Assembly: GCA_018340375.1 (NCBI GenBank) | Contig: JAFFJZ010000049.1 | Location: 1,488,001 to 1,552,000, forward strand | Length of the DNA: 64,000 nt | Reading direction: 5' to 3' | Origin: Gonatopus flavifemur | Lineage: Eukaryota > Arthropoda > Insecta > Hymenoptera > Dryinidae | In this document: positions 46,107 to 57,885 of the stretch, one piece after another | How positions within the stretch are numbered: the stretch's first letter is position 1 | Layout of the letters: each line of letters starts with the position of its first letter | Notes under the pieces: generated by a model | The model's database searches: none | Told to the model about the DNA's origin: nothing | What the model saw: only the letters and a program-made list of their open reading frames with translations | Program-made: the position numbers and the translations under genes

Positions 46107-46540
46107 GACTAGATTTAATTGAATAAACAAAACAATTCAATTTAAATAAGAAACAAAAGGGCTTACTGTTTGAAAACATACATGAAGTTGATGGATCAGT
46201 GACGTATAGGTCATCTATCAAAGCATTTATACATTTAATAATAGTTTCGATTAAATTATTCGGCAATCAAGATTTGTATCCAAATAAGTCTATCGACCAC
46301 TGATCCATTTTGCATCAAACGCTCACAGATTGTTACAAAAATACTGAGAATTTAAATCTCAATATTACATGATGACTGCAAAGTATGTAAATTTCGATGA
46401 TAATTAGATGTCCAAGGGTCACTCAGCCATGAAAAGTATTATAATATCGATCATTACGATCCTTGAATACTTAAGGGCACTCCGATAGATGTCCACTAAA
46501 ATGAAAAAAATATGTGCATACAAAAAAGCAAGGAACACTG
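46107..46540. other. Unannotated stretch upstream of DUF4806-like exon 1
   Basis: A promoter for that gene would lie here; no clear motif is seen. Confidence 0.35.
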
Positions 46541-47165
46541 TGCGCCAAGTTCACAAGAATAATTTAGATTATATGAACGATAAAATGATCTAAATGAATG
46601 GTACTTACCTGAGATTAGACTCTAAAACAAAATTTGAGTGGATTTAGTATTGCCGCAGGTGATACAAAGCATGAAGAAAATCCAAAGCGAGGCCTGTCAA
46701 AAGGGAACCACCATGATGGATTGATTGAGCAAACGGGAAGAAATTTTGTTGATCATTTCGACAGATCAAATGGGTGCAAATGTGTGAAAACTATTGAAAT
46801 AACAAAAATTCACTCAAATAATTTGTGAAAAGCTTTTATTTTATTGGAAAAAGTGCGCGTGTCACATGCTTATGATAAGAAAATAAATAGATGTACATGA
46901 ATAATAAGAACGAGTCATAAAATTTTTCTTATTCTTCACTGAGAATGAAAACCTTTCCCCTTGTGTGTTCAATCAATCCATCATGACGCCTCACGTTTGA
47001 CAGATTTCGCCTCGCATTTTCTTCATGCTTTTTATTACCACCAGCAATGCTAAATCCGCTCGAATGTTTTTTTAGAGTCTATTTTCAAGAAAATACCATT
47101 CATTTACATCATTTAATTGTTCATATGATCTAAATTATTCCCGTAGACTTGGCGCAAAGTATACT
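46541..47165. repeat. 625-bp fold-back between the two transposon genes, arms about 215 bp
   Basis: The left arm begins ACTGTGCGCCAAGTTCAC; the right arm ends GACTTGGCGCAAAGT. The arms align through AATAATTTAGAT, GCATGAAGAAAAT and CATGATGGATTGATTGA at about 80-85 per cent by eye. The frame at 46634-46828 is a shadow of this structure. Confidence 0.8.
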
Positions 47166-47244
47166 TCGCTTTGTTTATATATAATTTTTATTTCAATCAA
47201 TGTCTATCGTACTGCTCGAGTGCTCTGAATACAGTTTTTGTGCC

Positions 47245-49278
47245 TCAATGTAGAAGGGGGAAAACGTGGAATTGATCGGCTTGTGAAAAAGGAACCAACT
47301 TATTAAGAATGCAGTCAATTGGCCACATTGTTCGAACATCAAATTCTTTGACCGAATAAATATGGAAGTTTGATGATTTACATGGTGTATTAAAATAATC
47401 ATTTTGTATTGAACATTTTTTTCCCACAATAATATCAATGCTGTTTTTCCTCATAAAGTTTTCGATGTAAACAACAGATCCGTCTTTTAACAAGCAGAAA
47501 TTATTCCCATATTTCGTGATATCAAGAGAAAACTTTCGGTTCCTGTATCGTTGGAATTGTTCACAATCTCTCAAAGTTGAATCATTATAATGTGGGCGAT
47601 CAAATCCACAATCGTGATTCATGTTGCCCGTTGAACTTTGGAAATTATAATTTTGTTCTGTTATGCGACGTGTGATTTGAGACAAAGGTTCATTGCCACT
47701 TCTTATCAATTTTTTCAACGTTTGTAAATGATTTTCAAACGCAAAACAGCTGTAATCTTCAATTTTCCCGAAATTTTCAACATCTTCTGATACATGAAGG
47801 AGTCCGTGGATGTTATGTGACATTAAATGAATTCCATACAGGGCACCGAACGTTTGGACAAAATAATGCAATAATTCATCAGCATAACCCGAGAAATTTT
47901 TACAATATTGATCACTGGATAAAATTCTGACCGCAAGGTGTAACGATAAAAAATTTGTATATTTCTCTTCGGACAAAATATTTTGCAAAACTATGGGACC
48001 AATGTATAGCAAGAAAAAACGGAATTCTGTAGCCTTCCACATACGGAATTCTTTTATGCACCTGGGTCTTCTGACAAATTCGATAGGAACGGAAGAAGAG
48101 AATGATAAAATCAATTTGGATATATTTTGTATCGACTCTGAGGATAATTTATTGGAAGGCAACCCAGTCATCCAAATACTTATCAGTTTCTTGGTCACAC
48201 CGAGATAAATTAAATGCACGCAGTCGATAGGAATCCCTTTAATCATATCAAACTGTGGAATTTTTTCCAAATACGAAGTTCCCGTGTGATGACCAGGTTG
48301 CGCTTTATTTCGAAAAGATTCTGCTGTCCTTTTTTCGCATCGAATTTCAGGGAAACACACTCTGCCCCTATGATATGAACCTTTTTGGCAACATTTGGTG
48401 CACGAATAATATCCGGTATGCCCTGTGCAATAAGTGATGAGGGATTCCGCAGGTGCATCAGAAACAATGCCTTTGATACGAAACGGTAGAATTTTTCTCT
48501 TATGTGGAAACCCTGTTTGTGTGAACTGAATAGCTTCTTCAATAAATTCTTCTATGTACTGATTAGCATTGGCAGGTTGTCCATAGCCATGATAAATGCC
48601 TATAACAGAGACATCTGCTGGATTCCCTATTAACGAGCATAAGATTGGGTATATCACGCTATGCGAACTTTTAGATAAGGGTAACCCATCTATATTTATC
48701 AATAATTCAATTTTTTCGAAATTCTCATGGCATCGATTGATAATATTATTGACCGCGTATTCAATTCCTAGATGCGCATAGCTTCCTGGAGGAACTATTT
48801 TAGATGTGGTACTGCGTCTAGTATGTGACAAAGTTCGCGCGTTTGATGGTAATTTTGAAAATTGTTTGAATTGTTTCAATAATGGCAAGAGACTGTTGAT
48901 ACCGGCATGAGTAATGTTATTTTGCAGAGACCAAGAACGAAGCTGATCTCCAAAGATATCTCCAGAAAATTCTTCTTCGGAAGTTGTATCGTCGTAATCA
49001 TCGATACAAAAATGAGAAATTTTAGGTCGTTTTGGTAAAGGGAAAAGGTTGGAAACGCGATTATAATAAGTAATGTTTTCACTAGGTGTTTCCACATCTG
49101 AGGAAAAATTATAATTGGGAATCATTTGATCATCAGGTATGCACGATGAAACATCAGCACCATCACTGTTATCACTGTCATTCAAATCACAATCAAGTAC
49201 TGTACATAGTTCCATGTGAGAATCAGTAGCTTTACGAATCTTTTTATAGAATGTAGAAGAAAAGTTTCTTTTGCTCAT
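47245..49278 (-). CDS. tnp2-like transposase, intact 684-codon frame
   Basis: The uninterrupted frame extends upstream to 49299. The ATG at 49278 (MSKRNFSSTFYKKIRKATDS) is the more likely start because an inverted CACTGGTGC terminus-like motif lies just before it. The protein has an acidic, serine-rich N-terminus, then LLINIDGLPLSKSS (about 199-212), GIVSDAPA (about 277-284), a Cys pair in YYSCTKC, IPIDCVHLIYLGVTKKL, and a C-terminal SHNIHGLLHV...FAFENHLQTLKKL block. These are the conserved landmarks of the animal tnp2/EnSpm-related transposase group. The Asp residues in IDG and SDAP are the likely catalytic pair. Intactness suggests recent activity or selection. The DUF4806-like gene lies 1.1 kb downstream on the same strand. 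Confidence 0.8.
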   Translation of the reverse strand: MSKRNFSSTFYKKIRKATDSHMELCTVLDCDLNDSDNSDGADVSSCIPDDQMIPNYNFSSDVETPSENITYYNRVSNLFPLPKRPKISHFCIDDYDDTTSEEEFSGDIFGDQLRSWSLQNNITHAGINSLLPLLKQFKQFSKLPSNARTLSHTRRSTTSKIVPPGSYAHLGIEYAVNNIINRCHENFEKIELLINIDGLPLSKSSHSVIYPILCSLIGNPADVSVIGIYHGYGQPANANQYIEEFIEEAIQFTQTGFPHKRKILPFRIKGIVSDAPAESLITYCTGHTGYYSCTKCCQKGSYHRGRVCFPEIRCEKRTAESFRNKAQPGHHTGTSYLEKIPQFDMIKGIPIDCVHLIYLGVTKKLISIWMTGLPSNKLSSESIQNISKLILSFSSSVPIEFVRRPRCIKEFRMWKATEFRFFLLYIGPIVLQNILSEEKYTNFLSLHLAVRILSSDQYCKNFSGYADELLHYFVQTFGALYGIHLMSHNIHGLLHVSEDVENFGKIEDYSCFAFENHLQTLKKLIRSGNEPLSQITRRITEQNYNFQSSTGNMNHDCGFDRPHYNDSTLRDCEQFQRYRNRKFSLDITKYGNNFCLLKDGSVVYIENFMRKNSIDIIVGKKCSIQNDYFNTPCKSSNFHIYSVKEFDVRTMWPIDCILNKLVPFSQADQFHVFPLLH

Positions 49279-49289
49279 TCTCAAGTGAA

Positions 49290-49304
49290 GTGAACGCACC
49301 AGTG
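49290..49304 (-). promoter_or_regulatory. Possible CACTG-type element terminus next to the transposase start
   Basis: The minus strand reads CACTGGTGCGTTCAC, 12 bp before the transposase ATG. Plus-strand relatives occur at 49642-49650 (CACTGGTGC) and 49832-49846 (GACTGGTGCGTTCAC). The CACTA/EnSpm superfamily has CACT-starting ends, so these may be terminal or subterminal enzyme-binding sites. Confidence 0.4.
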
Positions 49305-51753
49305 GTCGACACTATTCCAGTGTTTGACAGTTCATTGTTTCGATGCTTTGTTTATTGAATCGTAATGTTTTCCTCTATCTACGAATATAGAGGTATTTGA
49401 ATTAACCATGTGTGGTGACTATGGAACAATTATAATCTCCGATTTGCTGACTATCTTCGCACCAAACCAAGTGAAGTTCGAACGTAATTGTTCTTGTAAC
49501 AATTTCTGAATTCAATATTGGGGAATTATAAATTTGATTGATTTTATGGAACAAAATTAGGTGGAGGCATTGATTTGTTCTCTTACAAGTCAATGCACAT
49601 GGATGATAGATTGTTTCCATAGAGAATCCATAGATGTCAAACACTGGTGCAGTTTTTGGGTGAAATTGAAATGTGTTTAATAAATATAGTTGATGATTTA
49701 GAATTTGAATAATAAACTGTAATCATTTGGTATGTATTGGAGAATGAAATGGTATACGCACGATTGGAAATACAGAAATATTCGTCTGAGGAATGCAACT
49801 TCTAATGAGAAATTGTTCCGATAGTACCGAAGACTGGTGCGTTCACCTCAATTGTAGGTTGCATTATGTATTTGTTCATAGTTTCGTCTCATAAATATAT
49901 GCAATATTATTTGTCATCATGGAATAATGCAGCTATAATTCACATAGTATAAAAGTTCATACCAACATTTGTCATTATGTCATTCGGAACATATCTGTGA
50001 TAAAATTTTGATGCGAAATGAACTGAATGAGGAGTAATAAATTTTCATAAAAGTATTTCAGACTCTGAAGGAATTGTTCGTGAAGGAAGATCCTTCTGAA
50101 ATGGCGAAAGTCAGAGATATAAAAGGCTATACATGAATTCCTCGAATGAAGATGTGTAATACATTTACTGAGGATTCGATTCTGATAATTATAATCGACC
50201 TGCAATGTGAATAATTGATATGGCATTATTTATCACATAAGAAATAAGAAGAAATGTGGATCACTGAATCTTATACGAAACTAAATCAACTTTGGATGAT
50301 ACGGTATTATAATTCACGTTTGGAAATTTGTTTAGTTCGGAAATTACCCTTATTTGAACTTTTCCCAATTTCCGTAAATAAAATCCAAATTCCTCAAAGT
50401 TCTTGTTAACACTAAACTGAGACTGATGGAAAACTTCTGAAAGTGAAATGAATAGACTTCTTCCTCAGATCACACACAAGAATTACAAATGATTTTTGAA
50501 AAAACAGTTTTCAGGGGTTGAAAGAATTTTAACCCTAGGATACCACTCTGAGGTGTAGCACGCCCTGGATGATTTTGATATTTCAATTAATATGAGTAAA
50601 TATTCGTTGTTTTTCAAGAATTTTAACGTATGGTTTGAAAAAAAAATGCTCCCACGATGAAAATTGAGGCGATAACGATGGTTCCAAAAATAGGGTATTT
50701 GGGAACCCAGTATGTAACGTTTTTGTTTCATTTAGATAGTGTGGTGTCCTAGGGTCAAAGAGATTCGCAAATGTCTGACGAATCACATTTTTCTTAAACT
50801 CTTTGAGAATTCTTTGTATCTTGAAGGAATTTTCAAAATCAAAAACATGTGCTTTCAAATTTACACAAGAAACATGGGAATTTTATTGAGATTTGATAAG
50901 AATGTGTCCCATTTTTATTCTTTCATAATCGAAAAGGAAACAAATGTTTGCAAATGTTGCCTCTGCCTTCATCGATTTTGGGTAATTTCACAAACAAAAT
51001 TGAGAAAAGAAACCAGTGTCAATTCAATCATTTCCGTCAACGTCCCAAGATATAATTGAAATTTATTTTCTCCCCGGAATATTTTCAAATTATTCAAGAA
51101 AAAAATGAATGTTGATTACATATATACCTATCGCTATTTGGAGCTGTGAAAGTTTGGTATTACTGACAAACTTCACTGTATATCACTCCTTTACCGAGAA
51201 AAGAAAAGTTGTCAAACTCACCTCTTGTTAAGTAAATATATGGACGATTTAAAAATGTAGTGCGAGCGACTACAATTTTAGCTAATTTCGCCGCAGGGAA
51301 AGTAAGATGCACTTCAGTTATGGTATATTTCACATGCGTTGTTGTAAAATCAACTAAAATTATGGTCGTTTATACTAAATTCTAAATCATCCATATACTT
51401 ACTCAATGAGATGTGAATTTCACAAGTTTTTTTTTCAGTGTTTTTACACCTCTGCTAAGTGTTTTTAAGGTTTGCTTTTGAAAGAAATTTCCATGAACAT
51501 GATATCTATTTCGTACTTTATAATAGATTTCCGGATGCATTTTGTAGTTTCCATACAAAATGCAGAACAAATTTCAAAATATTTCATTTTCTGCGATTTT
51601 TTTTTGTTCTTCCTAAAAAAAACCCGTGGATCCACATAGCGAATGTGCAAGAGGGGGGAATATACAGCAAAACGTTTTGCCAATACGAAAGTTCTCGTTA
51701 AAAAGCATTTCTAATGCTCTCACAGCACTGCTTGTATACCAGGCTAATGTATA
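49305..51753. other. Unannotated AT-rich stretch
   Basis: Apart from the CACTGGTGC motifs near 49642 and 49832, no gene or repeat is supported. Confidence 0.35.
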
Positions 51754-51761
51754 CTCTTAGT

Positions 51762-51873
51762 CAGGGTTGGGTAGGTATCAAACTCGATGTATTAATACGT
51801 AGTAAATGTTACGTATCATACTTGCGTAATAAATGTAACAAATCCTCCAATGACGCGTCATTACCCAACCCTG
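51762..51873. mobile_element. hAT MITE, 112 bp, perfect 8-bp target duplication
   Basis: The ends CAGGGTTGGGTA and TACCCAACCCTG are exact complements. CTCTTAGT flanks both sides (51754-51761 and 51874-51881). The interior holds palindromic TTACGTA-type motifs. Confidence 0.93.
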
Positions 51874-51881
51874 CTCTTAGT

Positions 51882-54335
51882 TGCCACGCAGCACGATGGT
51901 CTCCATGTATTTATGAAGATTTCTTTCCCAATTCATCGTCGGATTCTCCAAGATACCCCTTTATGGCAGATCTGGATGAATTCTGTATAAATACCTGGTA
52001 TTCAAAAAGAATTTCTTAAAAATCCTCTAGAATTCATCATAAATTCTTTCGAAACCGACATAACGGGCAATTACTCCGGACGTGCTCGCGCTATGTGGGT
52101 TTGGAATCGTAATTATTAGAGACGTCCCATACAGCACATCAGTTCAGAAAGAGTTAATTGAGAGTCCAAATGGGGTTCAAACAATTCATTATGAGTTTTT
52201 AAGAATTCTTTTTGAACTCCTTTGTTGTATTGGGTTAATCCGCGATTACATCGTATTAAATTGTGCAAAATCTCATTCTTGTTGTTTAGATGAATATGAT
52301 TGTACTAAACAATTCATATGTGCGGAATATACATACAACGAAAACTGTCTTCTCATGAACCTTTGCTTTTTTTTTGCTTCATTCAATTAGAATTAGAGAA
52401 TTCTCCTTTTTCAGTGAAGACTTTCCCTTCGACATTTCATACATTCATACATTCTTCGAAAAATACCAAAAAGTTCTTCAATGGGTTGGTTTTGCATTCT
52501 TCGTGGATAGAAGTAAATAAAGAACTTGAGTTTTCAGACACTCATTAAGTGAGTCTGTGAGCTCATTGAAACAGTTTTTTTAATAAAAAATAATGCTATG
52601 AAGACTTTTTACAAGTCTTGAAATATGAGCGGCTAAAAAAAGGAATACCCAATCGATCTACACTGTATAACTTGTGAAAATCATCTGAAATAAAAGAACC
52701 GAAGAATTTTTATGAAATGAATGATATTTATCGAAAGTTGTATCAGTGAAACTAACAAAATGTCCAAAATTGAAAAAATGGCAGACATTCAAATTTTCTG
52801 TAGCACTTTTCAGGTTTTTTTCTCTTCTCAAAGTGTTAAAAAAAAAAAATGAAAAAGCAAATATCATTTGCTTTTAGGTTCATCATACAATAAATTTGAT
52901 CTAATTCAAAATGAGAGTAAGTGATTTCTTCAGTAGTTTTTCAAATATCATGCAGACAAACTTGGAAAATATGATTTTGAAAAAAAACGCCTTCAAAGTT
53001 CCGGTATGTAAATCTGTTGATCTGATAAAAATTGTATTATTCACTTCGAGACTCATCAGATATGTGTGAAAAAGCTCAAGTTGTTAATTTACTTCTTTCC
53101 AATTCCGACAAAATTACCTTATTTCGGGGTTCGCTCGATAAAAACCTCCCCTTCTTTCAGTAAAATTTTGTGACAACAATATAATGTACCTCCATTCTTC
53201 ATTTTCATGTTACTTCAATATCTTTGAAATTGTTGGGGAGTTCGTTGGGAAAAATGTGTTTACTCAGGAACATTCTTATAGTTTCGAAGAATAAAAATCA
53301 ATGTGTAATTTATGAAGATGTGGAATATCCGTGTTAGGATATATCAGTATTGGTATTAGAATTCATAAATTTTTTATTAGAATTCCGATGACACCACTCA
53401 TTTATTGAAAATTCCTACGCACTTTTAAAATTTTCACATATGAAGTTTCACTTCTATACCTCAACTAAAACGAATTGTGTAATCATTACCTTCATAACTT
53501 GGAATTTGGCTGTATAATAAAATTATTGTATACAAAATAATGAAGGCACCCGTGAATAATATAATCTTCAATAGTGAATAACTCAAACTGTATAGACGTT
53601 CAAAAACAATTCTCAGGAATGTATAATGAATTCTTCGACCCGCAATTCAACTCTTCACGTAGTTTGTCTGAACTGTGACTGTATAATATACTAATCGAGC
53701 AGAACATCATCAATGATATAATAAATTTCACTTTTCTTGACCAAGAAAGCTGTATTTCTCTGAGTTGAATTTTCAGACAAATACGATTCGAATATACTTG
53801 ACCCGTTGATTGTCAAAACTGCACGTTAGAATTCACCTCAAACAGTCAAAGGGTTAAATAAAATTAAAAGGGATATGTTCAATCAATTCGTAAATATGTT
53901 CTAAATTACTGTCAAAAGTAATATTCTGATTTTATTTAAATATGTGGTGAATATATTTGTATATTTTTCTACAAAACGATGAAGTAATGCCATGCTCTTT
54001 GTACCTCTTGAGTATACAAAACGTACCATAAGTATGGATATGGGTGGCTATACTTTTAGGACACTCTATATATCTTATCGTAATCATGTAAAGAGAATAT
54101 GATTGATTCATCAATATATTCTTCAAAGAAGCACTTCCTGAAAGTAATTGACACACGTAAATGGACTCATAAATTACATGGTTTCTCTGAATCGTATCAA
54201 TTCAATCAAATTGCACAATGATATTCCAAGTTCTATATTTGAATGCACCCAAGGAAATATTAATAATTGTGGATGAATACGTATGAAAATTAAAGTCAAT
54301 TCCCAAAACTGACATAGGTTTATTAATAGATAATC
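51882..54335. other. Unannotated AT-rich stretch
   Basis: No gene, RNA or repeat of note. Frames here are short and overlap on both strands. Confidence 0.35.
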
Positions 54336-54838
54336 CCCGAAGAGAACATGAAGCTTCAGCGAACGTTCAAATTAGATCTGTATAGATCGGGCAGAAGGTT
54401 CATGAAAGCTCATTTTTAGATTCACAAACGTTTGACAAGGGTTCTACGAACGTTGAAATGTCCGACTCGAAATACTTTCAGGAAACGTTGATGAAACGTT
54501 CATTGAAGGTTCATCGAAGGTTTAATAAAGCTTCACAAAGATATCTATACTTATATTAATTTTCATTAATTTGTGTTCATTATTTGATTGATTATTCATG
54601 TGAATTATTGGAAATTATTTTAAGTATAGATATTTTCGTGAAGCTTTATCAAACCTTCGATGAACCTTCAACAAACGTTCCATCTACGTTTCCTAGAGGC
54701 ATTTCGAGGCGGACATTTCAACGTTCGTAGAACCTTTGTTAAACGTTTTTGAATCTAAAAATTAGCTTTCATGAACCTTCGACCCGATCTATGCAGATTT
54801 AATTTGAACGTTCGCTGAAGCTTCATGCTCTCTTCGGG
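54336..54838. mobile_element. Near-perfect fold-back element, 503 bp, arms about 225 bp
   Basis: CCCGAAGAGAACATGAAGCT at the left and AGCTTCATGCTCTCTTCGGG at the right. Pairing continues through CGAACGTTC, AGGTTCATGAAAGCT, AACGTTGAAATGTCC and TAAAGCTTCAC to a loop of about 70-90 nt near 54550-54630. It is rich in AACGTTC. Confidence 0.92.
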
Positions 54839-55940
54839 TCATGAGAAATTTGTACTCTAATGTAGATTATGAGAAAGCCTTTCGTCATTCCAGATTTACA
54901 TGTATAAATTGTGAAACATTCTAATAGTAATGTGAACTGCAAGGAAAGTTCATTGAAAATTATGAAGGGTTCATTGTACATACATTCTACGTATAATATA
55001 TAACACTTTATATCAACACATAAGTTCAATTTGAACAAAACTAATGTAACTTCATTCGTCCTATGAAACTGGACAAACTTTATCTATTATTGAATAATGA
55101 GAATAATTTGTGGCATTGCAGAAATCATCTTGAGCAGCACAAAATATTCGGAACATATGAGGAAATTGTTAACCTTGATCTAAATATGTACATGTAATCT
55201 GTATTCACGAAATAAATGAAAGAAGAAAAAACCAAAAAATAGACAGCACCATAATTAATCATAAAATTTGAAATGTTAGAATGAAAGTTAATCTCCATGA
55301 TTCAATGTCACCTGGTATGTTTTCCCGTTGACAATTAATGAATTAATGTTCAATGATCAAAATACAAGCCTATACTTTTGATTCTCTTGATCAAATGTAA
55401 TTCATGTACACTTACTTTAAATATTCACTTAGCACAAACAGATATTGGCTAACAATTATGGCACTTATTTAACTCAGTCAATGTGCCCGTTAACATCGAT
55501 CGAAGGAAGACGCGTCCAAAATGGCCGAACAGCGTCGTTTGATGTACAACGAGAGTCAAACGAAGGGATCTTAACATGATTGGTTTTCACATATCAGCCA
55601 TTCACATTTCCCACGTAACTCAACCAATGAACGGAGAGTTCAACTTCTCAGTACTTAGATTTGTTACCGGCACTGGATTTGGAATTCGACGCCTTTTCCA
55701 AAACAATATGCAATTACGTTTACATTTGATGAATTATTATACTAATTCATTAAATGTGATATATAATAAATAAAAAATTATTGTTATAATCTTCTGTAGA
55801 CTTTGTGAGTCAAGATGTCCAGCGGCCAGGAAATTCTGACAGAATGGACCAATGATGTAGTTTTCCTGCAAAGAACCGATAATAACCGATAATATGACAG
55901 AATCCTAAGTCTGGATAACCAAGTTTTTGAACCCTGTTAA
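54839..55940. other. Unannotated AT-rich stretch
   Basis: No feature supported. Confidence 0.35.
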
Positions 55941-56101
55941 GGCTAACCTCCCATGGACCGGAATTCGTTTCGGCGGAATGAATTTAAACCAATCGCTTTC
56001 ACAATTTCTTTTAGAGCGTTCTATCAGAAATCTATAAAAAATTGTGCATTGGTTCAATTTTCATTCCGCCGGAACGAATTCCGGTCCATGGGAGGCCAGC
56101 C
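55941..56101. mobile_element. PIF/Harbinger-type MITE, 161 bp, TAA target
   Basis: GGCTAACCTCCCATGGACCG at the left and CGGTCCATGGGAGGCCAGCC at the right, with arms of about 50 bp. TAA lies directly outside each end (55938-55940 and 56102-56104). A 3-bp TWA duplication with GG-starting termini is the Harbinger signature. Confidence 0.8.
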
Positions 56102-56641
56102 TAAGGAAGATTCAAAGAACTACGAAACGCTTTTAATGGGTAGTATGCAATATGCCCGACTCCGCTATCATTGGTGAATCACTAGTAATATTTAGTGATT
56201 TCACTGGAAATCACCAGTTTCTAGCCAATGGCGAGCAGTTGGGCTTATTACCGGTCGGGCTACTCGCATACTACCCTTTTGATGTTCTTCAATTTTATAT
56301 GCGTGTTCCCGTGTACTTTTTTTCAAGGTGGTATATCATAATAGCGAATTTTTCTTATTGCTTTAAAAATTAGTGACTTACAGTAAAGTTACTGAGAAGT
56401 CCTAGGTCTCAACCAATGAGAACAATTCGCTATTATGAAGTTTTTGTTAAATTCCTCTCTCTATCATATAGAATTGTCTTCCTCTAACCAAAGTACATGG
56501 ATAGAAACTGCAGAAGATTCTGTACATAAATTGAAAATGTATATCTCATGGTAATTTAAATTGAATCATCTAATGGGAATCAAATAATGCACTAAAGTTC
56601 CAATGATAATTGAATCATTTAGTGACTATACTAGAATATGT

Positions 56642-56696
56642 GGAGCCTTCCGAAGTAGCTGACCATATGGTCAGGTCAGCTACTTCGGGAGGCTCC
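56642..56696. repeat. 55-bp near-perfect palindrome
   Basis: GGAGCCTTCCGAAGTAGCTG is mirrored by CAGCTACTTCGGGAGGCTCC with a loop of about 9 nt. Possibly a minimal MITE. Confidence 0.8.
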
Positions 56697-57058
56697 TGTA
56701 TGTATGCGATAGTAAAAAATCATTTTATCTCATTTCTCCATACTCTTCCTTGGAATGTGCGTAGAATCTTCTAGGCGCTGAAATACAGATTCTCAGAAGG
56801 TTCTCAAGACATTTACAAGTCTCAATTGTTCTGGAGTACGTATATTTCTCTTTTTTTGTTACATTCATAGAATGATCATAGCACTTGATTATAGTTTCAT
56901 AGGAGATGCGTGAGAGGTTTGGAACAGTCTCAATTGGACTTACTAAAAATATTTTTAAGATGTTCATGATATATATTAGCATGCTTTTAGAATGTTCCGT
57001 AAAGAATCAATTTTGATATGTAATTTGACCGCTCCCCGCATATCTTGTGTCGCTTGGG

Positions 57059-57275
57059 TAATAATTGATAATCCTAGGTGTCATTAGTCAATACCGCATA
57101 TCTGAGTCACTATGTTTGATACCATGTATTGATAAACAACAGTGAGTATACCCTGTAACAATGAACAATGCTGGATATAGTTGATCGATACCATGTATTC
57201 ATGAACAATATTGGATACAGTTGATCTATGCCATGGATCGATGAATAAAATTGGATATAGTTGATCTACTATTTT
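57059..57275. repeat. Dispersed repeat with internal 41-bp tandem units (copy 2)
   Basis: Same order of blocks as 26888-27110. The internal GTTGATCGATACCATGTAT units differ in number and arrangement. Confidence 0.85.
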
Positions 57276-57654
57276 GAATTAAATCTCACGAAAGCTTTTC
57301 AAATTGATATTTCAGTACTGGATGTACTGAAAATCCTTTCAGTTCCTTGGGTTGATTTTTCATGAAAGAGTTTGTTTTTTGTGATTTATTAAATTATACA
57401 AACAATTTTTACAAAACCCCAGTAATTTTACATTTTTTAATCATGAAACCTTTATTCTGATACATAGTTCCAAGTGTTTTGTCTTTTCAGATACCCAAGA
57501 ACGTTTCAAACGAAACATTGTATTCTAAGTATCTACATTTCACCGAAAACATGTCATTCAATGGAGCATTTTGATCACAGTCTTCTTGTATTGTAAGAGT
57601 TCCTTTCAGATTCATATACTCTTACTAAAATACATTGAAAATCTAAATTATGTT
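57276..57654. other. Unannotated stretch before the LINE
   Basis: No feature supported; the exact 5' end of the LINE is not fixed by a target duplication. Confidence 0.35.
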
Positions 57655-57885
57655 GTGACGCCGAGAGGAGTGGATGTGTGGCTGGCTTTGTGCCTTCTCA
57701 TCTTCATTCAATGAGGAAAAATAGTGTTATGCTGTATATGAACGAAAAGAATAAAGAAGTGATATAGTGCGTGATAGATTAATAAATTTTATCAAAAGTC
57801 GTTTGATAGTAGAAGAAAACATTGGCGAAGAAACGTATGCTTATTTTGACGTTAAGTTTGTCTGTGGTCGTACAATTAGAAGAAA

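Noticed and set aside
46634..46828. Small plus-strand gene
   Set aside because: Entirely within the left arm of the 46541-47165 fold-back, and not conserved as a frame in the right arm.
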